Assembly (NCBI GenBank): GCA_947499005.1
Contig: CANMML010000011.1
Span: 62,001-126,000 of the forward strand
Direction: 5' to 3'
Origin: an uncultured Aquimarina sp.
GTDB lineage: Bacteria > Bacteroidota > Bacteroidia > Flavobacteriales > Flavobacteriaceae
DNA length: 64,000 bases
Part shown: positions 20,337-28,875 of the stretch, piece by piece
How positions within the stretch are numbered: position 1 is the first letter of the stretch
How the letters are laid out: each line of letters begins with the position of its first letter
Translations under genes and position numbers: made by a program
Notes under the pieces: generated by a model
The model's database searches: none
What the model was told of the DNA's origin: nothing
Seen by the model: the letters and a program-made list of their open reading frames with translations, nothing else

Positions 20337-20376
20337 TGACATCCTGTCAGTCAAAAACAGATGGCACAAAGATTGA
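20337..20376 (+). promoter_or_regulatory. Candidate dnaK heat-shock control site
   Basis: An inverted repeat TGACA-tcc-TGTCA (20337-20349) is followed by TGGCACAaagaTTGA (20362-20376), which matches a sigma-54 -24/-12 layout except that the -12 element ends GA rather than GC. The start codon is about 48 nt further on. Assignment is by pattern only. Confidence 0.45.
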
Positions 20377-20423
20377 CTATTTGAAAGTGTAAAAATTAAA
20401 AAACTCACATTTAAATATAGTTT

Positions 20424-22331
20424 ATGTCTAAGATTATTGGAATAGATTTAGGAACTACAAATTCATGTGTTTCTGTAATGGAAGGAAATGATCCTGTAGT
20501 TATTACTAACTCAGAAGGAAAAAGAACAACTCCATCAGTAATTGCATTTGTTGAAGGAGGAGAAATTAAAGTAGGAGATCCTGCAAAGCGTCAAGCGGTG
20601 ACTAACCCAACAAAGACCATTGCTTCTATTAAAAGATTTATGGGGAATAAATTCTCAGAGTCTTCAAAGGAAGTTGGGAGAGCAGCATACAAAGTAGTAA
20701 AAGGAGATAATGATACACCACGTGTAGATATCGATGGTCGTTTATATACACCACAAGAGCTTTCAGCAATGACACTTCAAAAAATGAAGAAAACAGCTGA
20801 AGAGTTTTTAGATCAAGAAGTAACACGTGCAGTAATTACAGTACCTGCTTACTTTAATGATGCACAGCGTCAAGCGACAAAAGAAGCTGGAGAGATTGCT
20901 GGTTTAACAGTAGAGCGTATTATCAATGAGCCTACAGCAGCTGCATTAGCTTATGGATTAGATAAAAAAGATTCTGACCAAAAAATTGTAGTATTCGATT
21001 TTGGTGGGGGTACACATGATGTTTCTATCCTAGAATTAGGAGATGGAGTATTTGAAGTATTAGCTACTGATGGAGATACGCACTTAGGTGGTGATGATGT
21101 AGATCAAAAAATTATCGATTGGTTAGCAGAAGAATTTAAGGCAGAGGAGAACATGGACTTGCGTCAAGATCCTATGGCCTTACAGCGTCTTAAAGAAGCA
21201 GCAGAAAAAGCAAAGATCGAATTGTCTTCTTCAGCTACTACTGAAATTAACTTACCATACGTAACTGCAACAGCTTCAGGACCAAAACACTTAGTGCGTA
21301 GTTTAACTAAAGCTAAATTCGATCAATTAATTGATGATTTAGTAAAACGTACTATTGAGCCATGTCAAACGGCATTAAAGAATGCTGGGTTATCTACTAG
21401 CGATATAGATGAAATTATCTTGGTAGGAGGTTCTACTCGTATTCCTGCAGTACAAGCTGCAGTAGAGAAATTCTTCGGAAAAGCACCTAGTAAGGGAGTA
21501 AATCCTGATGAGGTTGTTGCAATTGGAGCAGCGATTCAAGGAGGAGTTTTAACAGGAGATGTTAAAGATGTATTGTTATTAGATGTTACACCACTTTCGT
21601 TAGGTATCGAAACTATGGGTAACGTAATGACAAAATTGATTGAAGCCAATACTACGATTCCAACTAAAAAATCGCAAGTATTCTCAACAGCAGCAGACAA
21701 TCAGCCAAGTGTAGAGATTCACGTATTACAAGGTGAGCGTCCAATGGCTGCTGATAATAAGACTATCGGTCGTTTCCACTTAGATGGTATTCCACCAGCA
21801 CAAAGAGGAGTGCCGCAAATTGAGGTTACATTTGATATAGATGCCAATGGTATTATCAAAGTATCTGCAACAGATAAGGCAACTAATAAGTCTCAAGATA
21901 TTCGTATAGAAGCATCTTCTGGATTAACTGAAGAGGAAATTGCAAAAATGAAGCAAGAAGCTGAAGCAAATGCCGATGCAGATAAGAAAGCAAAAGAGAC
22001 TGCTGATAAGTTAAATGAAGCTGATGGAATGATCTTCCAAACAGAAAAGCAATTGAAAGAATTTGGAGATAAATTATCGGATGATAAAAAAGCTCCAATT
22101 GAAGCTGCTTTAGAAGCATTGAAAAAGGCTTATGAAACTAAAGATTTAGCAGTAATTACTCCCGCTTTAGATAAATTAAACGAAGAGTGGAAAGCGGCGA
22201 GTGAAGAAATGTATAAGGCGCAAGCTGAAGCACAAGGACAAGGAGCACCAACAGATGAGCCACAAGCTGAAGCTAGCGGAGAAGCTGCATCTGATGATGT
22301 AGAAGACGTAGACTTCGAGGAAGTCAAGTAG
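20424..22331 (+). CDS. dnaK: Chaperone protein DnaK (Hsp70)
   Basis: 635 aa. ATP-dependent folding chaperone working with DnaJ and GrpE in the cytoplasm. The nucleotide-binding domain starts [14 protein letters not shown] (5-18) and includes [19 protein letters not shown] near 193-211 and [11 protein letters not shown] near 335; the interdomain linker is [15 protein letters not shown]. The substrate-binding domain and helical lid follow, with an EDVDFEEVK tail. The last 23 bp of the gene are part of a 47-bp unit that is repeated downstream of the stop. Confidence 0.98.
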   Translation: MSKIIGIDLGTTNSCVSVMEGNDPVVITNSEGKRTTPSVIAFVEGGEIKVGDPAKRQAVTNPTKTIASIKRFMGNKFSESSKEVGRAAYKVVKGDNDTPRVDIDGRLYTPQELSAMTLQKMKKTAEEFLDQEVTRAVITVPAYFNDAQRQATKEAGEIAGLTVERIINEPTAAALAYGLDKKDSDQKIVVFDFGGGTHDVSILELGDGVFEVLATDGDTHLGGDDVDQKIIDWLAEEFKAEENMDLRQDPMALQRLKEAAEKAKIELSSSATTEINLPYVTATASGPKHLVRSLTKAKFDQLIDDLVKRTIEPCQTALKNAGLSTSDIDEIILVGGSTRIPAVQAAVEKFFGKAPSKGVNPDEVVAIGAAIQGGVLTGDVKDVLLLDVTPLSLGIETMGNVMTKLIEANTTIPTKKSQVFSTAADNQPSVEIHVLQGERPMAADNKTIGRFHLDGIPPAQRGVPQIEVTFDIDANGIIKVSATDKATNKSQDIRIEASSGLTEEEIAKMKQEAEANADADKKAKETADKLNEADGMIFQTEKQLKEFGDKLSDDKKAPIEAALEALKKAYETKDLAVITPALDKLNEEWKAASEEMYKAQAEAQGQGAPTDEPQAEASGEAASDDVEDVDFEEVK

Positions 22332-22427
22332 CTTGTCTTGAGCCCAGTCGAAAGATAGACTTCGAGTAAGTCAAGTAGCTTGTCTTGAGCCTAGTCGAAA
22401 GATAGACTTCGAAGAAGTGAAGTAATT
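22309..22427. repeat. 47-bp tandem duplication overlapping the dnaK stop
   Basis: Unit 1 (22309-22355) starts inside dnaK with TAGACTTCGAGGAAGTCAAG and includes the stop codon. Unit 2 (22356-22402) differs at two positions. A partial third unit (22403-22427) repeats the start. The inner part CTTGTCTTGAGC-C/T-AGTCGAAAG resembles a common Bacteroidota intergenic repeat. 47 is not a multiple of 3, so the copies do not extend the reading frame. Confidence 0.9.
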
Positions 22428-22446
22428 CTTGCAATAAATAGCATCT

Positions 22447-22479
22447 AAAAAGCCTACCTCGATAAGAGGTAGGCTTTTT
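22447..22479 (+). terminator. Strong intrinsic terminator of dnaK
   Basis: AAAAAGCCTACCTC and GAGGTAGGCTTTTT form a perfect stem of more than 10 bp with a short loop and T-run, 116 nt past the dnaK stop and beyond the tandem repeats. Confidence 0.93.
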
Positions 22480-22564
22480 GTGTTTCAAGAAGATTGATTT
22501 ATTATTTCAAAAGACTTCATTCTTTAAATTAGTTTTATATTAGAGGAGAGTATATGTTCTGTAA

Positions 22565-23202
22565 ATGAAATTAATTTTCACTTTTCTGCTAGTCTTTGTG
22601 CATATTCTCTCATGTTTTTCTCAAGCAAAAATAGAAGGGTATGTACATTCTACATTTAATAATACGCTTGTTACTAAAAGGGTATATCTAACCATAAAGG
22701 AGCTTAATGGAGTTGTAAAATTAACCAGGGAGAATTTAGTATTGATTATTTAGAGGCAGATACCTCGTATACCATTGAAGTAAGTGCTTATGGGTATGAT
22801 AATACAACTTTCAATATTGTAACAAAATCAGATATAACAAAAGTGGATTTTGATTTAAAAGGTCCATGTGCTTTTAATGAAGAGTTAGCAAAACAAGATA
22901 GGAAAGCAGATAATGCAAAATTGCTGCTCGATAGTATGGGGATTGTAGGGAATCCAGCTAATAGAATACAAGAAAATCAATTTGAAATCAAATATAATAT
23001 TGAATATGTGTTTTTTGGTTGTTATATACCAGAGCAAACATGTATAGAGTCATATAATCGACAAATGTTTAAACTTCTAGATAGGAAGTATGGTAAAAAA
23101 TGGAGGAGAGAAACAAGATATGATGTAGCTTTTCTTGATGAAAAAGATGTAGATTATTTAGTCGAAAAATTTAAACAAGAAATAATGAATAGAAATCGGT
23201 AG
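22565..23202 (+). pseudogene. Frameshifted gene for a secreted protein
   Basis: The first part (from ATG 22565) encodes a signal peptide (KLIFTFLLVFVHILSCFSQ) and a beta-rich segment, then stops at 22753. The remaining reading frame continues from about 22720 in the -1 frame without interruption: KINQGEFSIDYLEAD, then TSYTIEVSAYGYDNTTF, and a C-terminal domain with FEIKYNIEYVFFGCYIPEQ, ending at 23202. The switch falls in an AAAA run at 22717-22720, so a single lost A restores one protein of about 212 aa. The N-terminal half resembles carboxypeptidase-regulatory beta-sandwich domains; the C-terminal half is unrecognised. It could be a true pseudogene, a sequencing error or slippage. Confidence 0.7.
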
Positions 23203-23240
23203 TAAGTTATCGGTTCTTAATATTTAACATTAAGTAAAAC

Positions 23241-23273
23241 CCGATTCCGAAAATCTTCAGAATCGGATTTTTT
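23241..23273 (+). terminator. Intrinsic terminator after the frameshifted gene
   Basis: CCGATTC (23241-23247) pairs with GAATCGG (23260-23266), followed by ATTTTTT. Confidence 0.8.
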
Positions 23274-23279
23274 AATTTT

Positions 23280-23316
23280 GCCGATAGCCGATAGCCGATA
23301 GCCGATAGCCGATAGC
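23280..23316. repeat. Heptanucleotide tandem array (GCCGATA)5
   Basis: Five uninterrupted copies of GCCGATA lie between the terminator and the rho stop codon at 23318. The unit is related to the TATAGCC heptamers inside the dispersed repeats at 11878 and 19957. Confidence 0.92.
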
Positions 23317-23317
23317 T

Positions 23318-24988
23318 CTATCCGTTCATTGAGATAAGGAACTCTTCGTTGTTTCTTGTACTTTTAATTCTATCATTAATAGATTCCATAGCTTCTACAG
23401 GGTTCATATCAGCCAAGAATTTACGCATAATCCACATACGAGAAGATGTTGCATTATCTAATAATAAATCATCACGACGCGTACTACTCGATACCAAGTC
23501 AATAGCAGGGAAAATACGACGGTTCGCAATCTTACGATCCAATTGTAATTCCATATTTCCAGTTCCTTTGAATTCTTCAAAGATAACTTCATCCATTTTA
23601 GACCCCGTTTCTGTTAATGCAGTAGCAATAATCGTTAGGGAACCTCCGCCTTCAATATTTCTGGCAGCTCCAAAGAAACGTTTTGGTTTGTGAAGCGCAT
23701 TAGCATCTACACCACCACTTAATATTTTCCCACTAGCGGGTTGTACCGTATTGTATGCACGAGCTAGACGAGTGATAGAATCTAAAAGAATGACAACATC
23801 ATGTCCACATTCAACAAGACGTTTTGCTTTTTCAAGAACAATGTTAGCTACTTTAACATGCTCATGAGCTTCTTTATCAAAAGTAGAAGCGATTACTTCT
23901 CCTTGAACATTACGTTGCATATCGGTAACTTCTTCTGGACGTTCATCAATCAAAAGAATCATTTGATATACTTCTGGATGATTGGCAGCAATTCCATTAG
24001 CTACGTCTTTTAGTAGCATTGTTTTACCAGTTTTTGGTTGTGCTACGATCATTCCACGTTGTCCTTTTCCAATAGGAGCAAAGAGATCCATAATACGCGT
24101 TGAAATCGTACTTTGTCTATCTGCAATATTGAATTTTTGTTTAGGGAAAAGTGGAGTTAAGTGTTCAAAAGATACACGGTCACGTACCACTTGCGGATTC
24201 AATCCATTGATTTTATTTACCTTAATTAAAGGGAAATATTTCTCACCTTCTTTAGGTGGACGAATTTGTCCTAACACTGTATCACCAGTTTTTAATCCAA
24301 ATAAACGAATTTGTGATTGTGATACATAGATATCATCAGGAGAAGATAAGTAGTTGTAATCACTAGATCTTAAGAAACCATAGCCGTCTTGCATAATGTC
24401 AAGAACACCTTCGCTTTCTATGATAGCGTCAAACTCGTAATCAGGCTCTTTGTAGCGATTACGATTGTCTCTATTCCCTTTATTATCACGATTAGTATCG
24501 CGTTGGTTTTTATGAGGCTTGTTTTTTTGATGCCCGTTGTTAATATTAGTACGTTGAGGCTTTTGAGGCTTCTCTTCGTTACTAGGAGCGCTTTCTTTTC
24601 TAGGAGAGTTTTCTTTTTTAGGAGCTTCTTCCTTTTTAGGCGTCACGTCATCAAATTTCTTTTGACTAACGGTATCTTTAGATTCAAAAGCAGCTTTAGT
24701 ATCTTCGACAGTAGATTTAATTTTGTCTTCTGTTTTATCTAAAGTACTTGTTCGCTTTCTTGCTCTTTTTCTAGGTTGTTTATCCTCACTTACAGCAGCG
24801 TCTTTTACTGGCTTCTCTTCGGTGTTTTCAGTCCGAGGTGTTTTTTCATTGGTTTCCTGAAGTTCTACAATCTTATAAATTAAATCTAATTTTTTAAGTG
24901 TTCTGTACTTAGGGATTTCCAATGATTTTGCTATTTCCTGTAATTCAGGAAGCTTTTTTGATTTTAACCCAGCAACGATATCTGACAT
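23318..24988 (-). CDS. rho: Transcription termination factor Rho
   Basis: 556 aa from ATG 24988; the frame is open 15 codons upstream, but the conserved N-terminus [19 protein letters not shown] starts here. The Rho N domain (1-45) is followed by about 150 residues of charged low-complexity sequence, a usual Bacteroidota insertion, then the cold-shock RNA-binding domain ([20 protein letters not shown]) and the ATPase core with Walker A in [17 protein letters not shown] and Walker B in [16 protein letters not shown]. Hexameric RNA helicase ending untranslated transcripts. Confidence 0.96.
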   Translation of the reverse strand: MSDIVAGLKSKKLPELQEIAKSLEIPKYRTLKKLDLIYKIVELQETNEKTPRTENTEEKPVKDAAVSEDKQPRKRARKRTSTLDKTEDKIKSTVEDTKAAFESKDTVSQKKFDDVTPKKEEAPKKENSPRKESAPSNEEKPQKPQRTNINNGHQKNKPHKNQRDTNRDNKGNRDNRNRYKEPDYEFDAIIESEGVLDIMQDGYGFLRSSDYNYLSSPDDIYVSQSQIRLFGLKTGDTVLGQIRPPKEGEKYFPLIKVNKINGLNPQVVRDRVSFEHLTPLFPKQKFNIADRQSTISTRIMDLFAPIGKGQRGMIVAQPKTGKTMLLKDVANGIAANHPEVYQMILLIDERPEEVTDMQRNVQGEVIASTFDKEAHEHVKVANIVLEKAKRLVECGHDVVILLDSITRLARAYNTVQPASGKILSGGVDANALHKPKRFFGAARNIEGGGSLTIIATALTETGSKMDEVIFEEFKGTGNMELQLDRKIANRRIFPAIDLVSSSTRRDDLLLDNATSSRMWIMRKFLADMNPVEAMESINDRIKSTRNNEEFLISMNG

Positions 24989-25118
24989 GTGTTTGTTGTG
25001 AAAATTCTTGTGAAATTGTTGAGCAGAAGTCAAGAAAGAGCTTTTATCTTCTGCAATCGATAATTGTATAATAACTAATGCAAGTATACAATATTCTTTT
25101 TAAAAGGAAAATTAAATT

Positions 25119-25625
25119 TTAATAATTCAACAAACTGAAAATAGGAGTGTTCAATTTGTTTCTTCCTTTCAAGAAATCCAATTCTATTAAGAAATTACAT
25201 TGTACTACTTCTCCACCAAGTTTTTCAACTAAATTAATTACAGCTTTTGCTGTTCCACCAGTCGCTAATACATCATCGTGAATTAATACTTTATCTCCTT
25301 TTCTGATCGCATCTTTGTGGATTTCCAGAGCATCTTCACCATATTCTAGACTATATTGTTCGGAAATCGTATCGTAAGGTAATTTTCCTTTTTTTCTTAC
25401 AGGAATAAATCCTGCTTGTAATTTTTCGGCTAAAGCAGTTCCAAAAAAGAATCCTCGAGCTTCAATACCAATTACTTTATCAACTTGCGAAGGGGTATTA
25501 GAAACCAAACGCGATAGACAGGTTGAGAGTGCTTCGGGATTATTTAATAGGGGGGTAATATCTTTGAAAATGATTCCTTTCTTTGGGAAATCAGGAATAT
25601 CTCTAACAAAAGTGCTTAAATCCAT
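25119..25625 (-). CDS. apt: Adenine phosphoribosyltransferase
   Basis: 168 aa, typical length. It makes AMP from adenine and PRPP (purine salvage). It starts DLSTFVRDIPDFPKKGIIFKD; GIEARGFFFG is at 53-62 and the PRPP loop VLIHDDVLATGGTA at 113-126. Confidence 0.96.
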   Translation of the reverse strand: MDLSTFVRDIPDFPKKGIIFKDITPLLNNPEALSTCLSRLVSNTPSQVDKVIGIEARGFFFGTALAEKLQAGFIPVRKKGKLPYDTISEQYSLEYGEDALEIHKDAIRKGDKVLIHDDVLATGGTAKAVINLVEKLGGEVVQCNFLIELDFLKGRNKLNTPIFSLLNY

Positions 25626-25664
25626 AATGTTATAAATGTGTTTTGTAAAAATATGCTTTTTGTG

Positions 25665-25695
25665 TTTGGTGAACTAAAAAAAGGTAGTATATTTG
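25665..25695 (+). promoter_or_regulatory. Bacteroidota-type promoter of tRNA-Arg
   Basis: TTTG (25665-25668) and TATATTTG (25688-25695) are separated by 19 nt, matching the -33/-7 consensus TTTG-N19-21-TAnnTTTG, about 40 nt upstream of the tRNA. Confidence 0.7.
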
Positions 25696-25737
25696 CACCC
25701 GCAATAACAACAAAGATATTGCAAACAATATACAAAA

Positions 25738-25811
25738 GGCCTCGTAGCATAACTGAATAGTGCACTTGATTACGGCTCAAGAGGTTGCAGGTTTGAATCC
25801 TGCCGAGGTCA
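25738..25811 (+). tRNA. tRNA-Arg (anticodon ACG)
   Basis: Full cloverleaf: acceptor GGCCTCG with CGAGGTC, D stem GCAT/GTGC, anticodon stem CTTGA/TCAAG with loop TTACGGC (anticodon ACG), T arm GCAGG-TTTGAAT-CCTGC. CCA is not encoded. The integrase gene begins about 100 nt downstream, so this is the presumed integration site. Confidence 0.95.
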
Positions 25812-25812
25812 C
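25779..25812 (+). other. Candidate attL core (3' end of tRNA-Arg)
   Basis: Integrases of this class commonly recombine at the 3' half of tRNA genes. The segment from the anticodon stem to the 3' end is the expected core. The matching attR would lie beyond the right edge, so it cannot be confirmed here. Confidence 0.5.
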
Positions 25813-25834
25813 AATTTTATAAAAACAACGCATT

Positions 25835-25873
25835 TAAAAGGCGGGAAGATTTAACCAAATCTTCCCGCCTTGC
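25835..25873. terminator. Bidirectional terminator between tRNA and integrase
   Basis: AAGGCGGGAAGATTT and AAATCTTCCCGCCTT form a perfect long stem with a loop of about six nt; a partial T-run follows on the plus strand. Confidence 0.8.
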
Positions 25874-25909
25874 TTGTTTTATAGGTGTTTCACGAAAAAA
25901 TCAAATTTT

Positions 25910-27109
25910 ATGCAGGTAGTACAAAATAGAGTTTATTTACCTAATCATTTACCTAATATGAGTGTAGGCAAATTTTCATACAAAATAGTAATACGAAAAG
26001 ATCAAATTGATTCAATAGGAAAAGGGAGCCTTTACCTTCAACTGTACGATGGTAAAATAAAAAGAAGACCAATTCATATAAAAATACTTCCAAAAAATTG
26101 GGATCCTAACAAACAGGAGGTAAAGAGAGGAGACAATGATTATAAAGATTACAACCTAATAATTGGACAACTTAAAGCAAGGATAAATGATATAATGATC
26201 CAGTATAGGCTCCAGAAGTTGCCATTGAATAATAGTGATCTTTTAAAAGAAATTGACAATCCTAGTGCAAAACTTGATTTCGTGGCTTTTTGTAAGTTTT
26301 ACTTAGATGAAACAAAAGAAGTATTGGCCAATGGTACCTTAAGACAGCAAAAGTCTTTTATAACTAAATTAGAAAAGTATCAAAGGAATATACCTTTTCA
26401 TTCGATTGACGAATTGTGGTTGCAAAAGTTTAGAGCTTATATGCAAAAAAAGCTAAAAAATAAAGCGAATACTATTGAATCGACTATAAAAAACTTCAAA
26501 AAGTATCTTCATGCTGCCAATGAGAAAGGTGTTTATACTCCATTAAAATATGATAAGATTAGTGTAAAAAGGCAGCAAGGAGAACGAGAATTTTTAGCAC
26601 CGGAAGAATTGAAAAAATTAATAGAGTATTATGATTCAAAATTTATAAGTAAATCTTCTAAGCATATTTTAGCATGGTTCTTATATAGTTGTTGTACCGG
26701 AATAAGACTTGCGGACATTGAGTATTTAACTGCCTCTAACATCGTCGATAAATACATGATTTTAATAATGGATAAAACAAAAAAGGCACTGAAAATTAAA
26801 CTCAATAATACAGCTTTTAAGCTCTTAAGTACTCAAGATTTTTTCAAGAATAAATACACAAGAGAACATATAAATAGAGAACTAAAAGTTATTATGAGCA
26901 CATTGGAAATACGTAAACGAATTTCATATCATTGTAGCAGGCATACTTTTGCTACCAATTTCCTTATTTCAGGAGGTAGAGTAGAACAATTACAAATATT
27001 ACTTGGCCACTCGAAAATACAAACAACAATGGTTTATGTTCATATAGTTGAACAATATACTGATGAACAATTATTTATTATGGATGAAATATTTTCTGTT
27101 TCTACCTAA
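25910..27109 (+). CDS. int: Phage tyrosine integrase
   Basis: 399 aa from ATG 25910; the frame is open from a TTG at 25874. An N-terminal arm-binding domain (YKIVIRKDQIDSIGKGSLYLQLY), then a SAM-like core-binding domain, then the catalytic domain. Catalytic residues are visible in order: Arg in CTGIRLADIEY, Lys in MDKTKKALKI, His-x-x-Arg in YHCSRHTFA, His in LLGHSKIQTT and the nucleophile Tyr in TTMVYVHI. It catalyses integration and excision at the adjacent tRNA-Arg. It converges with the late operon; the stop codons overlap by a few bases. Confidence 0.93.
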   Translation: MQVVQNRVYLPNHLPNMSVGKFSYKIVIRKDQIDSIGKGSLYLQLYDGKIKRRPIHIKILPKNWDPNKQEVKRGDNDYKDYNLIIGQLKARINDIMIQYRLQKLPLNNSDLLKEIDNPSAKLDFVAFCKFYLDETKEVLANGTLRQQKSFITKLEKYQRNIPFHSIDELWLQKFRAYMQKKLKNKANTIESTIKNFKKYLHAANEKGVYTPLKYDKISVKRQQGEREFLAPEELKKLIEYYDSKFISKSSKHILAWFLYSCCTGIRLADIEYLTASNIVDKYMILIMDKTKKALKIKLNNTAFKLLSTQDFFKNKYTREHINRELKVIMSTLEIRKRISYHCSRHTFATNFLISGGRVEQLQILLGHSKIQTTMVYVHIVEQYTDEQLFIMDEIFSVST

Positions 27110-28875
27110 ATCGTCTCATATTCACACTCAAAATCCCAATAATCTTCGCTAATATTAGTCATTGATTTTTTAGCTAATAATACTTTTTCATTGTATTTAA
27201 AAATCGATTGTCTAAAATTTAAGTTTCTTATTGCGTGTGCTGTATAATTGTCTTTGACTGTCACAGAATTCGTTCTGAAAAACAACCAGTCTTTCCAGAA
27301 GTACTGATACAGATTATTTAATTTTAGATCAACTCCGTCTAATGCGGGGAGTGGCAATGGCGAATCATTATGAAAACCATTATAAATACAAATACCCAAA
27401 CCATCACTTTCTAAGTCTAGTTCAATCGTATTAGTTTCTTTAAAGTTGTTTGATGGAATTTGATGGAATAAAAGCTTCAATTCTTCAACGCCTTCTTTTT
27501 TTGATGGGTTTTCAGTCATTATTCCTTTGTTATTTATATATATAGGATTTTCTATTTCATTTGATAATTTGTAAATACGGTCGGTATTGAATTTTTTTAG
27601 AGGATTATGCTCTTCAAATTCACTCATATTTATCAAAGGAAATTTATTGAAGGATTCATTAGTAAAATCTAAATAAACAACATCTTCTCTTGTATCAATA
27701 TCTAAATTAAAGGTATTCTTTAGTTCGTTTACATAATCCCCGAAAGTCATATCAGGCATTACTTCTGAAAGCGAAAAAACAGTTGGAAATATATTTTGTC
27801 GCCCGGCAGAGAAGCTAAAATCAATAAAATTAAAATCTTTTATTTCTTCGTTGCTATCTAAGATCCTTAAAAAGAATTCTATATTCCCAAAAACAAAATT
27901 ATCATCAACTTCTACCGTTAAATTCTCATCAATATTAACAGGAGTATCAGAAGAAGTTCTTTTAAAGACTTCTTTTCGTTTTTCTCCATTAACGAGTTCA
28001 ATGGAAAAGTTAAAGGATTTTGATAAAGATATAGGGAAGTTAAATTTAACTTTCAATTCATAATTACCTAATCTATTTAAAACAACCTCTTTTTTAAAGA
28101 AAACTAGATTCCCTAAAGATGGTCTAGCTTCAGAGGATTCAAAATTAAAACTGAAAGTGTCGATGCTTGTAAATTCTTCAAAATAAGATTTAGGAGCCAA
28201 TACCGATTTTTTAATTAATGGATGATTGACAAAATTACCTCGAATCACTTTTTGTTCTAAAGCAAAACCTTGTTTTAAAATTTCTAGCAAATAGACAAAT
28301 GGAGCCATAACATTCCTGTTAATAAACTTCGTTTCGTTATTTGCTTCTATGGTTTCATTTTCTATATAATCTCCATTTTTATAATGATTAATAAAGAATT
28401 CAAAATCTTCATAATCATTTTCTTTTCCTATTTGGTTATTGAAAACCATAGGGAATGCATGACTAGCTTCTGGCCAACTTTTAGAAGAAACTTCTTTTGC
28501 GTGAGAAATTAAGTTTTGTGCATTAATGAGACGCCAATCTAATTCTGATAAATTTCGGTTATATATATTTAAAGTCTCTTCTCCATAGAATAATGTTAAT
28601 TCTATTTCATTATTTCTAATATCCCCTAATTCTAAATAGGCCCTATAATTATTGTTTGCTAGCACAAATATCCCTTCAATTCGACTATTTACATTAGATA
28701 TATTTCTAAAACTAGGTAAACCAAGCGCAATAGATAATTCTGAATCTATCCCTACAATTATGGGCTCAGAATAGTTTTGAAGCGTATCATTCGTAAAAAA
28801 ATTACTTTCCTCATTAAAACTAAAAGATATGTGGGAAAGATCGATTTTATTATTATCTGTTAAAAAGTACATCAT
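27106..28875 (-). CDS. Putative distal tail / adsorption protein
   Basis: 589 aa with no recognisable domain. Sequence is rich in beta-strand patterns and Asn/Phe. It is the last gene of the late operon, overlaps the BACON-domain gene by 4 nt (ATGA), and follows the tape measure gene by two, the usual place for distal tail, baseplate-hub or receptor-binding proteins. Role is inferred from position only. Confidence 0.55.
   Translation of the reverse strand: MMYFLTDNNKIDLSHISFSFNEESNFFTNDTLQNYSEPIIVGIDSELSIALGLPSFRNISNVNSRIEGIFVLANNNYRAYLELGDIRNNEIELTLFYGEETLNIYNRNLSELDWRLINAQNLISHAKEVSSKSWPEASHAFPMVFNNQIGKENDYEDFEFFINHYKNGDYIENETIEANNETKFINRNVMAPFVYLLEILKQGFALEQKVIRGNFVNHPLIKKSVLAPKSYFEEFTSIDTFSFNFESSEARPSLGNLVFFKKEVVLNRLGNYELKVKFNFPISLSKSFNFSIELVNGEKRKEVFKRTSSDTPVNIDENLTVEVDDNFVFGNIEFFLRILDSNEEIKDFNFIDFSFSAGRQNIFPTVFSLSEVMPDMTFGDYVNELKNTFNLDIDTREDVVYLDFTNESFNKFPLINMSEFEEHNPLKKFNTDRIYKLSNEIENPIYINNKGIMTENPSKKEGVEELKLLFHQIPSNNFKETNTIELDLESDGLGICIYNGFHNDSPLPLPALDGVDLKLNNLYQYFWKDWLFFRTNSVTVKDNYTAHAIRNLNFRQSIFKYNEKVLLAKKSMTNISEDYWDFECEYETI

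Noticed and set aside
20638-20826. Minus-strand Leu-rich ORFs opposite dnaK
   Set aside because: Shadow frames of a highly expressed, codon-biased gene.
24389-24742. Plus-strand ORF opposite rho
   Set aside because: Antisense shadow of the low-complexity region of Rho. Other plus-strand ORFs in 2400-6100 and 31500-33400 are likewise shadows of the RHS and tape measure genes.
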